Shown here: one piece after another, positions 20,248 to 27,775 of the stretch
How positions within the stretch are numbered: position 1 is the first letter of the stretch
How the letters are laid out: the number at the start of each line of letters is the position of its first letter
Origin: Paraburkholderia sp. D15
Lineage (GTDB): Bacteria > Pseudomonadota > Gammaproteobacteria > Burkholderiales > Burkholderiaceae
NCBI RefSeq assembly: GCF_029910215.1
Contig: NZ_CP110396.1
Span: forward strand, 930,001 to 994,000
DNA length: 64,000 nucleotides
Direction of reading: 5' to 3'
Translations under genes and position numbers: made by a program
The notes under the pieces: model-generated
Databases searched by the model: none
What the model saw: the letters and a program-made list of their open reading frames with translations, nothing else
What the model was told of the DNA's origin: nothing

Positions 20248-21264
20248 TCAGAACCGGTGAACGATGCCAAACTGGACACCGCGCGCATCCGCGCCGGCAT
20301 ACGCGAGCGGCAAGCCGGCGTTGGCCGAACCGGCCAGCCGGTAGGACGCCTGCCCGCGGTTTTGCAGGAACGACAGCGCGCTGTAGAGGTTGGTGCGTTT
20401 CGTCAGCGTGTACGTGTACAGCGCGGCCACCTGACTCGCGTTGGCGCCCTGGCCGGTTTCGTCGTGCAGGTAGGTGTAGCCCAGCGCCAGCGCGCTCGAC
20501 GGAGTGAATTGATACAGCGCGGAAGCGCCGTACACGTTTGCGTCGAGCTTGATGTCGTTCCACTTCGAGCCGCTCCAGCCGAGGTACAAGGTGGTCTTGC
20601 CGATCTGGTAGGACAGGCCCGCCTCCTCGGTGCGGTCGGTGGTCGTGCCGTCCGCGCTCTTCACCGCCTGCGCGGCGAGCACGGCCGCCACCGGCCCGTG
20701 CGTGTAGTTCACGTCGGCCTGATAGCTCGAACCCGCCGAGCGCACACCGCCCGCATCGCCGAAACCCGCGTACACGCTGAATTGCAGGCCGCCCAGCGTC
20801 GGCGACGTGTACGACACGGTGTTGCTCGTGCGCACCGTGAAGGTCATGAAGTTGCTGAAGCCCGACGCTTGCGTCGCGGCGCCGAAGGCGTCGAGTCCGC
20901 CCTGATCGTTGAAAATCGGCGAATTCTGGCGGCCCGCGCGGACCTCGCCCCAGTTCCCCGATACGCCCACCCACGCCTGCCGGTTGAACAGGCTGCCCGG
21001 CGACGCCATCGATCCGTCGTTCGGATTGAAGCCGTTCTGCAAGTCGAAATTGATGCGATTGCCGCCGCCGATATCTTCGCTGCCGCGCAGGCCGATGCGG
21101 CTAGCCCATTGCCCGGACGACCCTAGCGCCCCCGTATAGCCGCTGCCGGTGTTCACCACCTGGACGAACTCGTCGACGATGCCGTACAGCGTGATGCTCG
21201 ATTGCGCCCGGGCCGCGGGCGCGAGACACATCAGCAGAACAGCGGCGGGAAAGCGGATTTTCAT
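20248..21264 (-). CDS. General (Porin_4 type) outer membrane porin
   Basis: A 338-residue precursor with a signal peptide ending PAARA before QSSITLYGIVDEF, the classic first strand of betaproteobacterial trimeric porins. Repeated amphipathic strands follow, including RIGLRGSEDIGGGNRINFDLQNGF and the VRAGRQNSP strand, ending in VHRF with the terminal Phe needed for BamA-dependent assembly. The start at 21264 (MKIRFPAAV) is preferred over a longer one at 21288. It is transcribed in the same direction as the gntR operon just downstream and shares a candidate operator with it, so it may serve as the outer-membrane entry for the same nutrient. Confidence 0.9.
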   Translation of the reverse strand: MKIRFPAAVLLMCLAPAARAQSSITLYGIVDEFVQVVNTGSGYTGALGSSGQWASRIGLRGSEDIGGGNRINFDLQNGFNPNDGSMASPGSLFNRQAWVGVSGNWGEVRAGRQNSPIFNDQGGLDAFGAATQASGFSNFMTFTVRTSNTVSYTSPTLGGLQFSVYAGFGDAGGVRSAGSSYQADVNYTHGPVAAVLAAQAVKSADGTTTDRTEEAGLSYQIGKTTLYLGWSGSKWNDIKLDANVYGASALYQFTPSSALALGYTYLHDETGQGANASQVAALYTYTLTKRTNLYSALSFLQNRGQASYRLAGSANAGLPLAYAGADARGVQFGIVHRF

Positions 21265-21332
21265 GGTGATCGACCGGATGGTTTGCATGCCGCGAGCAGC
21301 GGATTCCTGTACCTATCCAGCACTCTTAAAAA

Positions 21333-21354
21333 GTACATGTAGGAACATGTGCAT
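21333..21354. promoter_or_regulatory. Paired ACATGT sites upstream of the porin gene
   Basis: GTACATGT (21333-21340) and ACATGTGCAT (21345-21354) lie 12 bp apart, about 70-90 bp upstream of the porin start. The second is the exact inverse of the site before gntR. This is a probable binding site for the GntR protein. Confidence 0.5.
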
Positions 21355-21450
21355 AAATTAGTGCGCCACAATGCCGGGGTCAAGCGCGATCTTGCAGGGG
21401 AAAACCCGAATGCCGGGCAAGAGGGAATGGGATGACGCGCGGGCGAGAAA

Positions 21451-22398
21451 CTATCTTTGCGTGCGTTTTCGCCGGGCCGCCTTCACGTTCGCGTTGGCGG
21501 ACGCTTCCAGATCCAGCGATTCCGCCAGAAACGCGATGAACCGTTCGAGCTTCGGCGGCATGCGCGTATCGGGCAGATAGACGAGGTGGATGGGCCATGT
21601 CGGCGCCGGCCAGTCCGGGAACAGTTGCACGAGCCGGCCCGCTTCCAGATCGTCGTGCAGAATCATCCGCGGTTGAAGAATCACGCCGATGCCCGCGAGC
21701 GCGGCCTCGCGCAAGGCCATGCCGCCGTTCACGTCGAGCCGGCCCCGCACCTTGACCCGCTCCGCGCCGTTGCCGTCGGGACGCGGAAAGCGCCAGTCGC
21801 GTTCGGGCCCGTTCGGCTGCATGAAGGCGAGGCAATGGTGCTGCGCCAGTTCGGCCGGTTCGCGCGGATGTCCGTGTTGCGCGAGATACGCCGGCGACGC
21901 GCAGGCAATCCGTGGCGAGTACCCCAGCAGCCGCGCGACGAACCCGGAATCCGGCAGGTCGCCCACACGGATCGCCGCGTCGAAACCCTCCTCCGCGAGG
22001 TCGACGAAACGGTCGCTGAGCGACAACTCCACCTCAACCTCGGGATACCTGTCGAGGTAGCGGGACAGCACGGGCACCAGCACCCGCGTACCGAAACTCA
22101 CCGGGCAACTCACGCGCAGACGGCCACGCGGATTCGCCTGCATTTCCCGCGCGTCGAGTTCCGCCGAAGCAAGCAGCGCCAGGATGTTCACGCATTGCGC
22201 GTGATAACGCTGGCCGAGTTCGGTCAGGCTATGGCGCCGCGTCGTGCGATTCAGCAGACGTCCCTTCAGATGCCGCTCCAGTTCGCGCACGTGATTGGCG
22301 ACCATGGTCGGCGTCATGCCGCTGCCTTCGGCCGCCGCGGCGAAACTGCCGCGCTCGACCACGCGCGCGAAGATCGTCATGCTGGTGAATCGATCCAT
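21451..22398 (-). CDS. LysR-family transcriptional regulator
   Basis: A 315-residue LysR protein. The helix-turn-helix is near residues 15-60 (FARVVERGSFAAAAEGSGMT ... LERHLKGRLLNRTTRR), followed by the effector domain (RLRVSCPVSFGTRVLVPVL; GFDAAIRVGDLPDSGF). The sequence belongs to the DsdC/PtxR-like group with a basic C-terminal tail (KAARRKRTQR). It is divergent from the SDR gene at 22532, and LysR members usually control the divergent gene. The effector is unknown. Confidence 0.9.
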   Translation of the reverse strand: MDRFTSMTIFARVVERGSFAAAAEGSGMTPTMVANHVRELERHLKGRLLNRTTRRHSLTELGQRYHAQCVNILALLASAELDAREMQANPRGRLRVSCPVSFGTRVLVPVLSRYLDRYPEVEVELSLSDRFVDLAEEGFDAAIRVGDLPDSGFVARLLGYSPRIACASPAYLAQHGHPREPAELAQHHCLAFMQPNGPERDWRFPRPDGNGAERVKVRGRLDVNGGMALREAALAGIGVILQPRMILHDDLEAGRLVQLFPDWPAPTWPIHLVYLPDTRMPPKLERFIAFLAESLDLEASANANVKAARRKRTQR

Positions 22399-22531
22399 TC
22401 GAAAGCTCCGCTTCGGAGTGACCGAAGTCCAGAAGGATTTATCAATTGACGCCGCGAAATAATAATCGAGGCCTGGTTGCAGTCACAACGTCTTCCGTAT
22501 TCCTCGCTTTCATTCGACTCAAGGCGCTTTC

Positions 22532-23269
22532 ATGTCATCCACTCGCAACACACTGCAGGATCAACGCGTCGTGATTATCGGCGGCACATCGGGTATCGGG
22601 TTCGCCGTTGCACGGGCCGCGCACGACGACGGCGCGGCCGTCGTCGTGATTTCGTCGCGCGACCGGAAGGTGGCCGATGCCATGGCCGCGCTCGGCACGC
22701 GCGCCGAAGGTCACGCCGCCGACCTGACGGACGAGGCGGCGCTGCCCGCGCTGTTCGAGCGCATCGGGCCGTTCGATCACCTTGTCTATAGCGCGGGCGA
22801 CGCGCTGCAGATCGGCCCGCTCTCGGACATCATCGACCGCGACACGATTCGCAAGGCGTTCGACGTGCGCGTGTTCGGCGCGATGACCGCCGTGAAGCAT
22901 GCCGTGCCTTATCTGCGCACCGGCGGCTCGGTGGTGCTCACCAGCGGCGTGGCGAGTTTGCGTCCGCAAAAAGGCTGGTCGCTGGCCGCGAGTTTTTGCG
23001 CCGCGATGGAAGGGTTCACGCGTGCGTTGGCGGTGGAACTGGCGCCGCTGCGTGTCAACCTCGTGAGTCCCGGACTCGTGCGCACGCCCCTGTGGGACGG
23101 CATGCCGGAGGCCGACCGCGCAGCACTGTACGCGTCGGCCGGCGCGGCGCTGCCGGTGGGGCGCGTCGGCGAGGCCGACGATATTGCAGGCGCGTATCTG
23201 TACTTGATGACCAATCGTTATTCGACCGGTCAGACGATCGTCGTGGATGGGGGTGGCGTGCTGGTTTAA
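22532..23269 (+). CDS. SDR-family protein lacking the usual Tyr-x-x-x-Lys
   Basis: A 245-residue short-chain dehydrogenase/reductase. The nucleotide site GGTSGIG is at residues 16-22, and the C-terminal GQTIVVDGGGVLV is normal. The active-site segment reads LAASFCAAMEG where ordinary members have Y-x-A-S-K-A-A-L-E-G, so both the catalytic Tyr and Lys are missing (Ala and Cys in their places). Related divergent SDRs with a similar substitution exist, as far as I recall. It may bind NAD(P) without classical SDR chemistry. It is divergent from a LysR regulator that probably controls it. Confidence 0.85.
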   Translation: MSSTRNTLQDQRVVIIGGTSGIGFAVARAAHDDGAAVVVISSRDRKVADAMAALGTRAEGHAADLTDEAALPALFERIGPFDHLVYSAGDALQIGPLSDIIDRDTIRKAFDVRVFGAMTAVKHAVPYLRTGGSVVLTSGVASLRPQKGWSLAASFCAAMEGFTRALAVELAPLRVNLVSPGLVRTPLWDGMPEADRAALYASAGAALPVGRVGEADDIAGAYLYLMTNRYSTGQTIVVDGGGVLV

Positions 23270-23355
23270 GCGTTCGTTGCGCGGCTCGTCAAAGGCCGGC
23301 GCGCTTCATACGATACGAAGAAGCACACCGGCGCCTTGCACGGCCTTACGTGATA

Positions 23356-23865
23356 TCACGCGCCGCGCCGATAGGCATCGCGCAGAAACACCGGCAGGTC
23401 CGTCACGGGCGGCGCCACCTTCGCTTGCTTCATGAGGTCCGCGACGAAGCCGCGATGATAGGTGTTGTGATTGATCACGTGCAGCAGCATTTCCATGCGC
23501 GTCATCGCGCCCGCACCGCCATCGAGGAAGCGGAACTCGACCACTTCGTTCGCCACCTCGGCCGGCATGGTGCCGGCCAGCTCCAGGTACCACGCGTCCA
23601 GCTGTCGCTGAGTACGCGACAGTTCGTCGAAGCCGATCTGCGTGGCCATGTTGCGCGCGGTGAATCCATGCGGCCGCCCCTGCAAGTGAGCCTGAAAGAT
23701 CAGACCGACCGCGCAGGAATGTCCCAGCGTGCGCTCGATCGAACCGAAGGTCGTGACGCGCGGCTCCGTGGCGAGTCCTTCCGGCAGCGCCGCCACGGCA
23801 GCGTAGATGAGTGTGTTCGCCCACTGGTTGTAGCGGGCGAACATCGCGATGGCGTCCGTGTTCAT
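23356..23865 (-). CDS. DinB-family metal-binding protein
   Basis: A 169-residue four-helix-bundle protein of the DinB/YfiT superfamily. Three histidines typical of the metal site are present: His49 in RTLGHSC, and His133 and His137 in INHNTYHRGF. The N terminus ARYNQWANTLIY is characteristic. Members include thiol-dependent S-transferases (bacillithiol, mycothiol, glutathione); the actual substrate here is unknown. It stands as a single gene convergent with the SDR gene. Confidence 0.85.
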   Translation of the reverse strand: MNTDAIAMFARYNQWANTLIYAAVAALPEGLATEPRVTTFGSIERTLGHSCAVGLIFQAHLQGRPHGFTARNMATQIGFDELSRTQRQLDAWYLELAGTMPAEVANEVVEFRFLDGGAGAMTRMEMLLHVINHNTYHRGFVADLMKQAKVAPPVTDLPVFLRDAYRRGA

Positions 23866-24028
23866 CGAAAGCTCCTGACAGGAAGCAAGGAAAGCGTGGC
23901 CTTGCGAGGTTCGTAAAGAGCCACAATTCTGCCCTCACCCATTCTGGTCCGCTTTCACTGTCGAGCCAACTTTTGTCGAATCCCGGCCACAACGAGCAAG
24001 ACGACGAAAACGACGACGAAGCCGCCCG

Positions 24029-24463
24029 CTATGCCAACGGCTTCTTCATCGACGGCGCGATGTGAAACACGAAACTCTGCCGCTGGTAGAACCCAACCGC
24101 ATCCGGATGCGCGTCGAGAAACACGGCGGTCATGTCGCGAGCACGCGCGTCGGCTTCCGCGTAATCCATCAACGCGCGGCCGGCGCCGCCTTTGCGCACC
24201 GTTGCGTCGACAACGAGATCGTCGATATGCAGGTGCGCCCCGCGCGCCAGCGTATGAACCGGACGCATGCCCATCACGCCGATCAGCGTGCCCTCCGCGA
24301 ACGCGCCGACCAGTTCATAGCCGGTATGCGCCTGACGGCGCGCACGCTGTAGAAACTCCGCTTCGTCCAGCGAGCGCAATTGCGCGATCAACGGAAACGC
24401 AGTCGCCCATTCGGCAGGCGTCAGCCGACGGACATCGATTCGGGTTGTGCCGCTTGCGGTCAT
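24029..24463 (-). CDS. GNAT-family N-acetyltransferase
   Basis: A 144-residue acetyltransferase with the core strands and the acetyl-CoA loop RKGGAGRALMDYAEADAR around residues 89-106, followed by FLDAHPDAVGFYQRQSFVF, the usual motif B end. It starts at 24463 (MTASGTTRIDVRRL), since upstream in-frame sequence has no family character. Substrate unknown. It is an isolated gene downstream of the carotenoid-oxygenase-type gene on the same strand. Confidence 0.82.
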   Translation of the reverse strand: MTASGTTRIDVRRLTPAEWATAFPLIAQLRSLDEAEFLQRARRQAHTGYELVGAFAEGTLIGVMGMRPVHTLARGAHLHIDDLVVDATVRKGGAGRALMDYAEADARARDMTAVFLDAHPDAVGFYQRQSFVFHIAPSMKKPLA

Positions 24464-24540
24464 CGTTCTATCCACTCCGGTTTGGGGAGCCGTATTGTTG
24501 CACGGCCACCCCAAACCGCACTTCAAACGGGAAGCGCCAG

Positions 24541-25872
24541 CTACGCGTTCCCCGGCACCCACGCGCCATGAAACCCCGCGGGAATCCGTCGCGGCAATCT
24601 CACGGTCGCGAGCGGATCGCCGTCGATCTGCCGGGCGTCGAGCACGACCACATCCGTGGTATCGCTCGCCTGCCGATACACGCACACCAGTAGCCAGCCG
24701 TCGTCCTCGTTCGTTGCGCCGGGGCGCGGCACGAACACCGGTTCGCTGTTCTGATCGCCAGCCGGCACCGCGTAGGTTTGCGTCGAGCCGCGTTCGAGGT
24801 CATACCGCACGACGCCACGCATCTCCGTATTGCTCGGCTGCTCGACCGCGTAGAAGAAGCGGTAGTCCTGTCCCGTGCGTTGCTCGTTGATACGCGGCAT
24901 TTCGATCGCCAGATCGTCGAGCGGCGATTCGGTCACCGTGCCGCGTTCGAGGTCGATCACGTAACGCCACAGCGCGCCGAGCGGATTCTCGACGAAGCCC
25001 GCACCATCCGGCGATACACGCAAAAACTCGCGATAACGCACCACGTCCACGGTAACGATGGATGTGCCCACATCGAACGCATTGACCACGTGCATGATCA
25101 TGCACGGACTCACCTCGAACCAGCGCATCGTGCCGCCATGACGCGGGATCACGCCGATCCGCGCCTGACGCTCGTCGTGCCAGCGTAGCGGCATCCGGTA
25201 ACCGCGCGAGAGCATCGAAAAATCGAACGCGACGTTCAGATCGAACAGGATGCTGTGCGTCGCGGTAATCGCGATGTCATGCATCATCGACGCGCCCGGC
25301 ACGTCGATTTCCATCTCGACGCTCGTGTTGCCCTGCGCGTCCATCACGCCATAGCGCAACCACGGCCGCTCCCAATGCGCGCGAAACGTGACCAGCTCGC
25401 CGGTGCGCGGATCGACCTTCGGATGCCCGCTCATGCCTTGCGCGAAGCCCGCGTGACGACGCGACGCGCCGAGCGTGTCCAGCCCGGTCGTGATGGCGAG
25501 CGGCGCGCCGCCTTCCGAGAGCGCGAGGATTTCTCCGGCGTGCGCGAGCACGTTGATGTTCGGATTCGTGTCGAGCATCGACGACGCGCGCGCCGCATCG
25601 TACTCATGCGCCCACCGTTTCGTGCGCAACCAGCGATTGCCGTAGCGCAGCGCACGGCCGTCGCGAAACGACACTGCGTGCAGCATCGCGGCTTCCGGCC
25701 ACCACGACAGCATGTCGTTTCCGCCGAAACGGCCGTTCAGCGGATTGGGACCGTTGCGCATCAGCACGCCGTCCAGTTCTTCGGGCAGCGTGCCGATGAC
25801 CGGCAGTTCGTACAGGTCGACTTCATCGATGACAGGCGCCAGCGCGCCGACGTGTGGATCGAGCGTCGTCAT
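24541..25872 (-). CDS. Carotenoid/lignostilbene-cleavage-type dioxygenase
   Basis: A 443-residue RPE65/carotenoid-cleavage-family enzyme. The four iron-binding histidines are visible: His150 (GMSGHPKVD), His198 (MMHDIAI), His261 (MIMHVVNAF) and His435 (GFHGAWVP, at the C terminus). The family N-terminal PEELDGVLMRNGPNP segment is at 30-44. Such enzymes split a conjugated double bond with O2; bacterial members without carotenoid genes nearby often act on lignostilbenes or isoeugenol-type phenolics, so a plant phenolic substrate is plausible. An inverted-repeat operator lies upstream, shared with the divergent hydrolase gene. Confidence 0.9.
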   Translation of the reverse strand: MTTLDPHVGALAPVIDEVDLYELPVIGTLPEELDGVLMRNGPNPLNGRFGGNDMLSWWPEAAMLHAVSFRDGRALRYGNRWLRTKRWAHEYDAARASSMLDTNPNINVLAHAGEILALSEGGAPLAITTGLDTLGASRRHAGFAQGMSGHPKVDPRTGELVTFRAHWERPWLRYGVMDAQGNTSVEMEIDVPGASMMHDIAITATHSILFDLNVAFDFSMLSRGYRMPLRWHDERQARIGVIPRHGGTMRWFEVSPCMIMHVVNAFDVGTSIVTVDVVRYREFLRVSPDGAGFVENPLGALWRYVIDLERGTVTESPLDDLAIEMPRINEQRTGQDYRFFYAVEQPSNTEMRGVVRYDLERGSTQTYAVPAGDQNSEPVFVPRPGATNEDDGWLLVCVYRQASDTTDVVVLDARQIDGDPLATVRLPRRIPAGFHGAWVPGNA

Positions 25873-25994
25873 GGCTGTGCTCCGTGAGCGTCCTGCGCGA
25901 GGGCGTCAGTACGCCGAGCGCCGGAAAAACAGCGGCGATGGGAGTGTGAAGGTGTAGTCACGTTGATCTCCAGGTGGAAGGAATGGCGATTTAT

Positions 25995-26030
25995 ACCCGG
26001 ATAAATTTAGATCGTCAATAAAATCCGGGT
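25995..26030. promoter_or_regulatory. Inverted repeat ACCCGGAT/ATCCGGGT between dioxygenase and hydrolase genes
   Basis: ACCCGGAT (25995-26002) and its exact inverse ATCCGGGT (26023-26030) are separated by 20 bp of AT-rich DNA within the 227-bp divergent intergenic region. Each arm is itself followed or preceded by TAAA. The layout suggests an operator for a dimeric regulator covering both promoters; the regulator family is not known, though an IclR gene lies just downstream. Confidence 0.55.
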
Positions 26031-26099
26031 AAAATTCGCGACACGCCCGCCAGCGCTTCGGGCGATAATTGGGGGCACCTGGCCAATCCCCGCCCCGCA

Positions 26100-26738
26100 A
26101 TGCTTCACCCAATTCATGGAGAATTTCGCGTGCTCCCCTCGACGCTGCTTTTCCTGCCCGGCGCATCGGGCGACACCGCTTTCTGGCACCCTCTCGCCGA
26201 TCGCCTCACCACCCAGGCCGACCGCGCAGTGGTCGGCTATCCGGGCTTCGGCGCGCAGCCGGCCGATCCTGCCGTCGACGGTTTCGAGGGGCTCGTTCGC
26301 GTCGTGACGTCCCGCATCGACCGGCCGACGGCCTTGATCGCGCAATCGATGGGCGGCCTGCTCGCGATCCGCGCGGCGCTCGCGAAGCCCGAACTCGTCA
26401 CGCATCTGGTATTGAGCGTGACGTCAGGCGGCATCGATACGACGGGGATGGGCGTGCAGGATTGGCGCGAGGGCTTCGTGAAGAACAACCCGTCGCTGCC
26501 CGACTGGTTCGTGTCGTTCAAGGCGGATCTGTCGCATGAACTCGGACGGATCACCCAGCCCGTGCTGCTGTTGTGGGGAGACGCCGATCCGTTCAGTCCG
26601 GTGGCGGTTGGGCGCAGGCTCGCCGCACTGCTGCCCGACGCGACGCTGCATGTCGTGGCCGGCGGTCAGCACGATCTGGCGAAGGTGCATGCCGCGGAAA
26701 TTGCGCCGCTGGTGGACGCGCATCTCGCACACGGCTGA
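26100..26738 (+). CDS. Alpha/beta-hydrolase
   Basis: A 212-residue compact alpha/beta hydrolase. LLFLPGASGDTAFW provides the oxyanion region, AQSMGG the nucleophile Ser, WGDADPFSP the acid and GGQHDLAK the His. No lid domain is obvious. It is divergent from the carotenoid-cleavage-type oxygenase, so the two could act in the same catabolic path, but this is only suggested by context. A GTG at 26130 is an alternative start. Confidence 0.82.
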   Translation: MLHPIHGEFRVLPSTLLFLPGASGDTAFWHPLADRLTTQADRAVVGYPGFGAQPADPAVDGFEGLVRVVTSRIDRPTALIAQSMGGLLAIRAALAKPELVTHLVLSVTSGGIDTTGMGVQDWREGFVKNNPSLPDWFVSFKADLSHELGRITQPVLLLWGDADPFSPVAVGRRLAALLPDATLHVVAGGQHDLAKVHAAEIAPLVDAHLAHG

Positions 26739-26804
26739 CGTGATGCATCGCGGCGATGGGCTTCACCGTTCGATGGCGCGGTCTGTCATGCGCACTGCGA
26801 GTCT

Positions 26805-26832
26805 CAGGTCCCAAGTCCCAGGTCCCAGGTCC
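26805..26832. repeat. Four tandem 7-bp repeats (CAGGTCC)
   Basis: CAGGTCC, CAAGTCC, CAGGTCC, CAGGTCC run head to tail at 26805-26832, about 80 bp upstream of the IclR start. This could be a slippage-prone repeat in the promoter or a reiterated binding site; no function is known. Confidence 0.75.
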
Positions 26833-26911
26833 TGAGCCGTCGCCTCATGCGCCCTTGACGTCCCCCGCCCGCCCTTCTAGCATGGTCCGCTCTACAGAAC
26901 GGCTTTCTCCC

Positions 26912-27691
26912 ATGCAAAACGAAGAGTCAGAAAAAGGCGGCGGCGGCGTCGCGGCGCTCGACCGGGCGTTCGCGATTCTCGGCGCGTTCGCGTCGGGCGA
27001 AAAAGGCGTCTCGCTGGCGGAACTCGCGCGCCGCACCGGCTACTACAAAAGCACGCTGTTGCGTCTGCTCGGCGCGCTCGAACATGGCGGCTTCATCCGC
27101 AAGCTCGAAGACGGCCGCTATTCGATCGGCCCCGAGCCGTTGCGGCTCGCGCAGATCTATCAGGAGTCGTTCCACGTCCGTCACGTGGTCGAGCCGTTGT
27201 TGCAGCAACTCGCCGTGGACTCCGGCGAGACCTCGTCGTTCTATGTGCGTCAAGGCAACCATCGGGTGGTGTTGCATCGGGTCGAACCGGCGCGCGCGGT
27301 GCGCGTGTCGATCCGTGAGGGCGATCGTTTTCCGATCGAGCGCGGCGCGTCGGGCAAGGTGCTGCTCGCGTTTTCGAAGCCCTATAAAAAGCCGTTCGAT
27401 ACCGTTCGCGAGCGCATGTGGGCCGTGTCGTACGGCGAGCGCGATCCGGACACGGCCTCGGTGTCGGTGCCGGTACTTGGTCTCGGTGGGGAACTGGTCG
27501 GGGCGCTGACGGTGTCCGGACCGCGCGAACGGATCGGCGCAACGGAGCCGATGCGCGCGTCGTGCAAGCTGCTGCTGAACGCGTCGGTTCGCGCGAGCGC
27601 GGCGTTCGGCGGCGATGCGTCGATGTTCGCTCACAGCCTCAAGCTCGTCGATCAGGACGACTTCAGCACGCCGCCGGGCAACGAGCGTTAG
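26912..27691 (+). CDS. IclR-family transcriptional regulator
   Basis: A 259-residue IclR protein: an N-terminal winged helix (LDRAFAILGAF; SLAELARRTGYYKSTLLRLLGALE), then the ligand domain with SSFYVRQGNHRVVLHRVEP, RGASGKVLLAF and VSVPVLGLGGELVGALTVSGP. ATG at 26912 (MQNEESEKGG) is chosen as the likely start; ATG at 26882 is possible. It lies 173 bp downstream of the hydrolase on the same strand and might regulate it and the divergent dioxygenase. The ligand is unknown. Confidence 0.88.
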   Translation: MQNEESEKGGGGVAALDRAFAILGAFASGEKGVSLAELARRTGYYKSTLLRLLGALEHGGFIRKLEDGRYSIGPEPLRLAQIYQESFHVRHVVEPLLQQLAVDSGETSSFYVRQGNHRVVLHRVEPARAVRVSIREGDRFPIERGASGKVLLAFSKPYKKPFDTVRERMWAVSYGERDPDTASVSVPVLGLGGELVGALTVSGPRERIGATEPMRASCKLLLNASVRASAAFGGDASMFAHSLKLVDQDDFSTPPGNER

Positions 27692-27775
27692 AGCGCGGCA
27701 CGGCACGGCACGGCGAAGCGTGGCACTACAACGCGCGGTGTCGCGGCACCCCACGCACCCCGCACGTTCAGCGCA

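Noticed and set aside
27697..27713. GGCAC repeated three times between the IclR and chemoreceptor genes
   Set aside because: Very short repeat in a convergent gap; no reason to assign a function.
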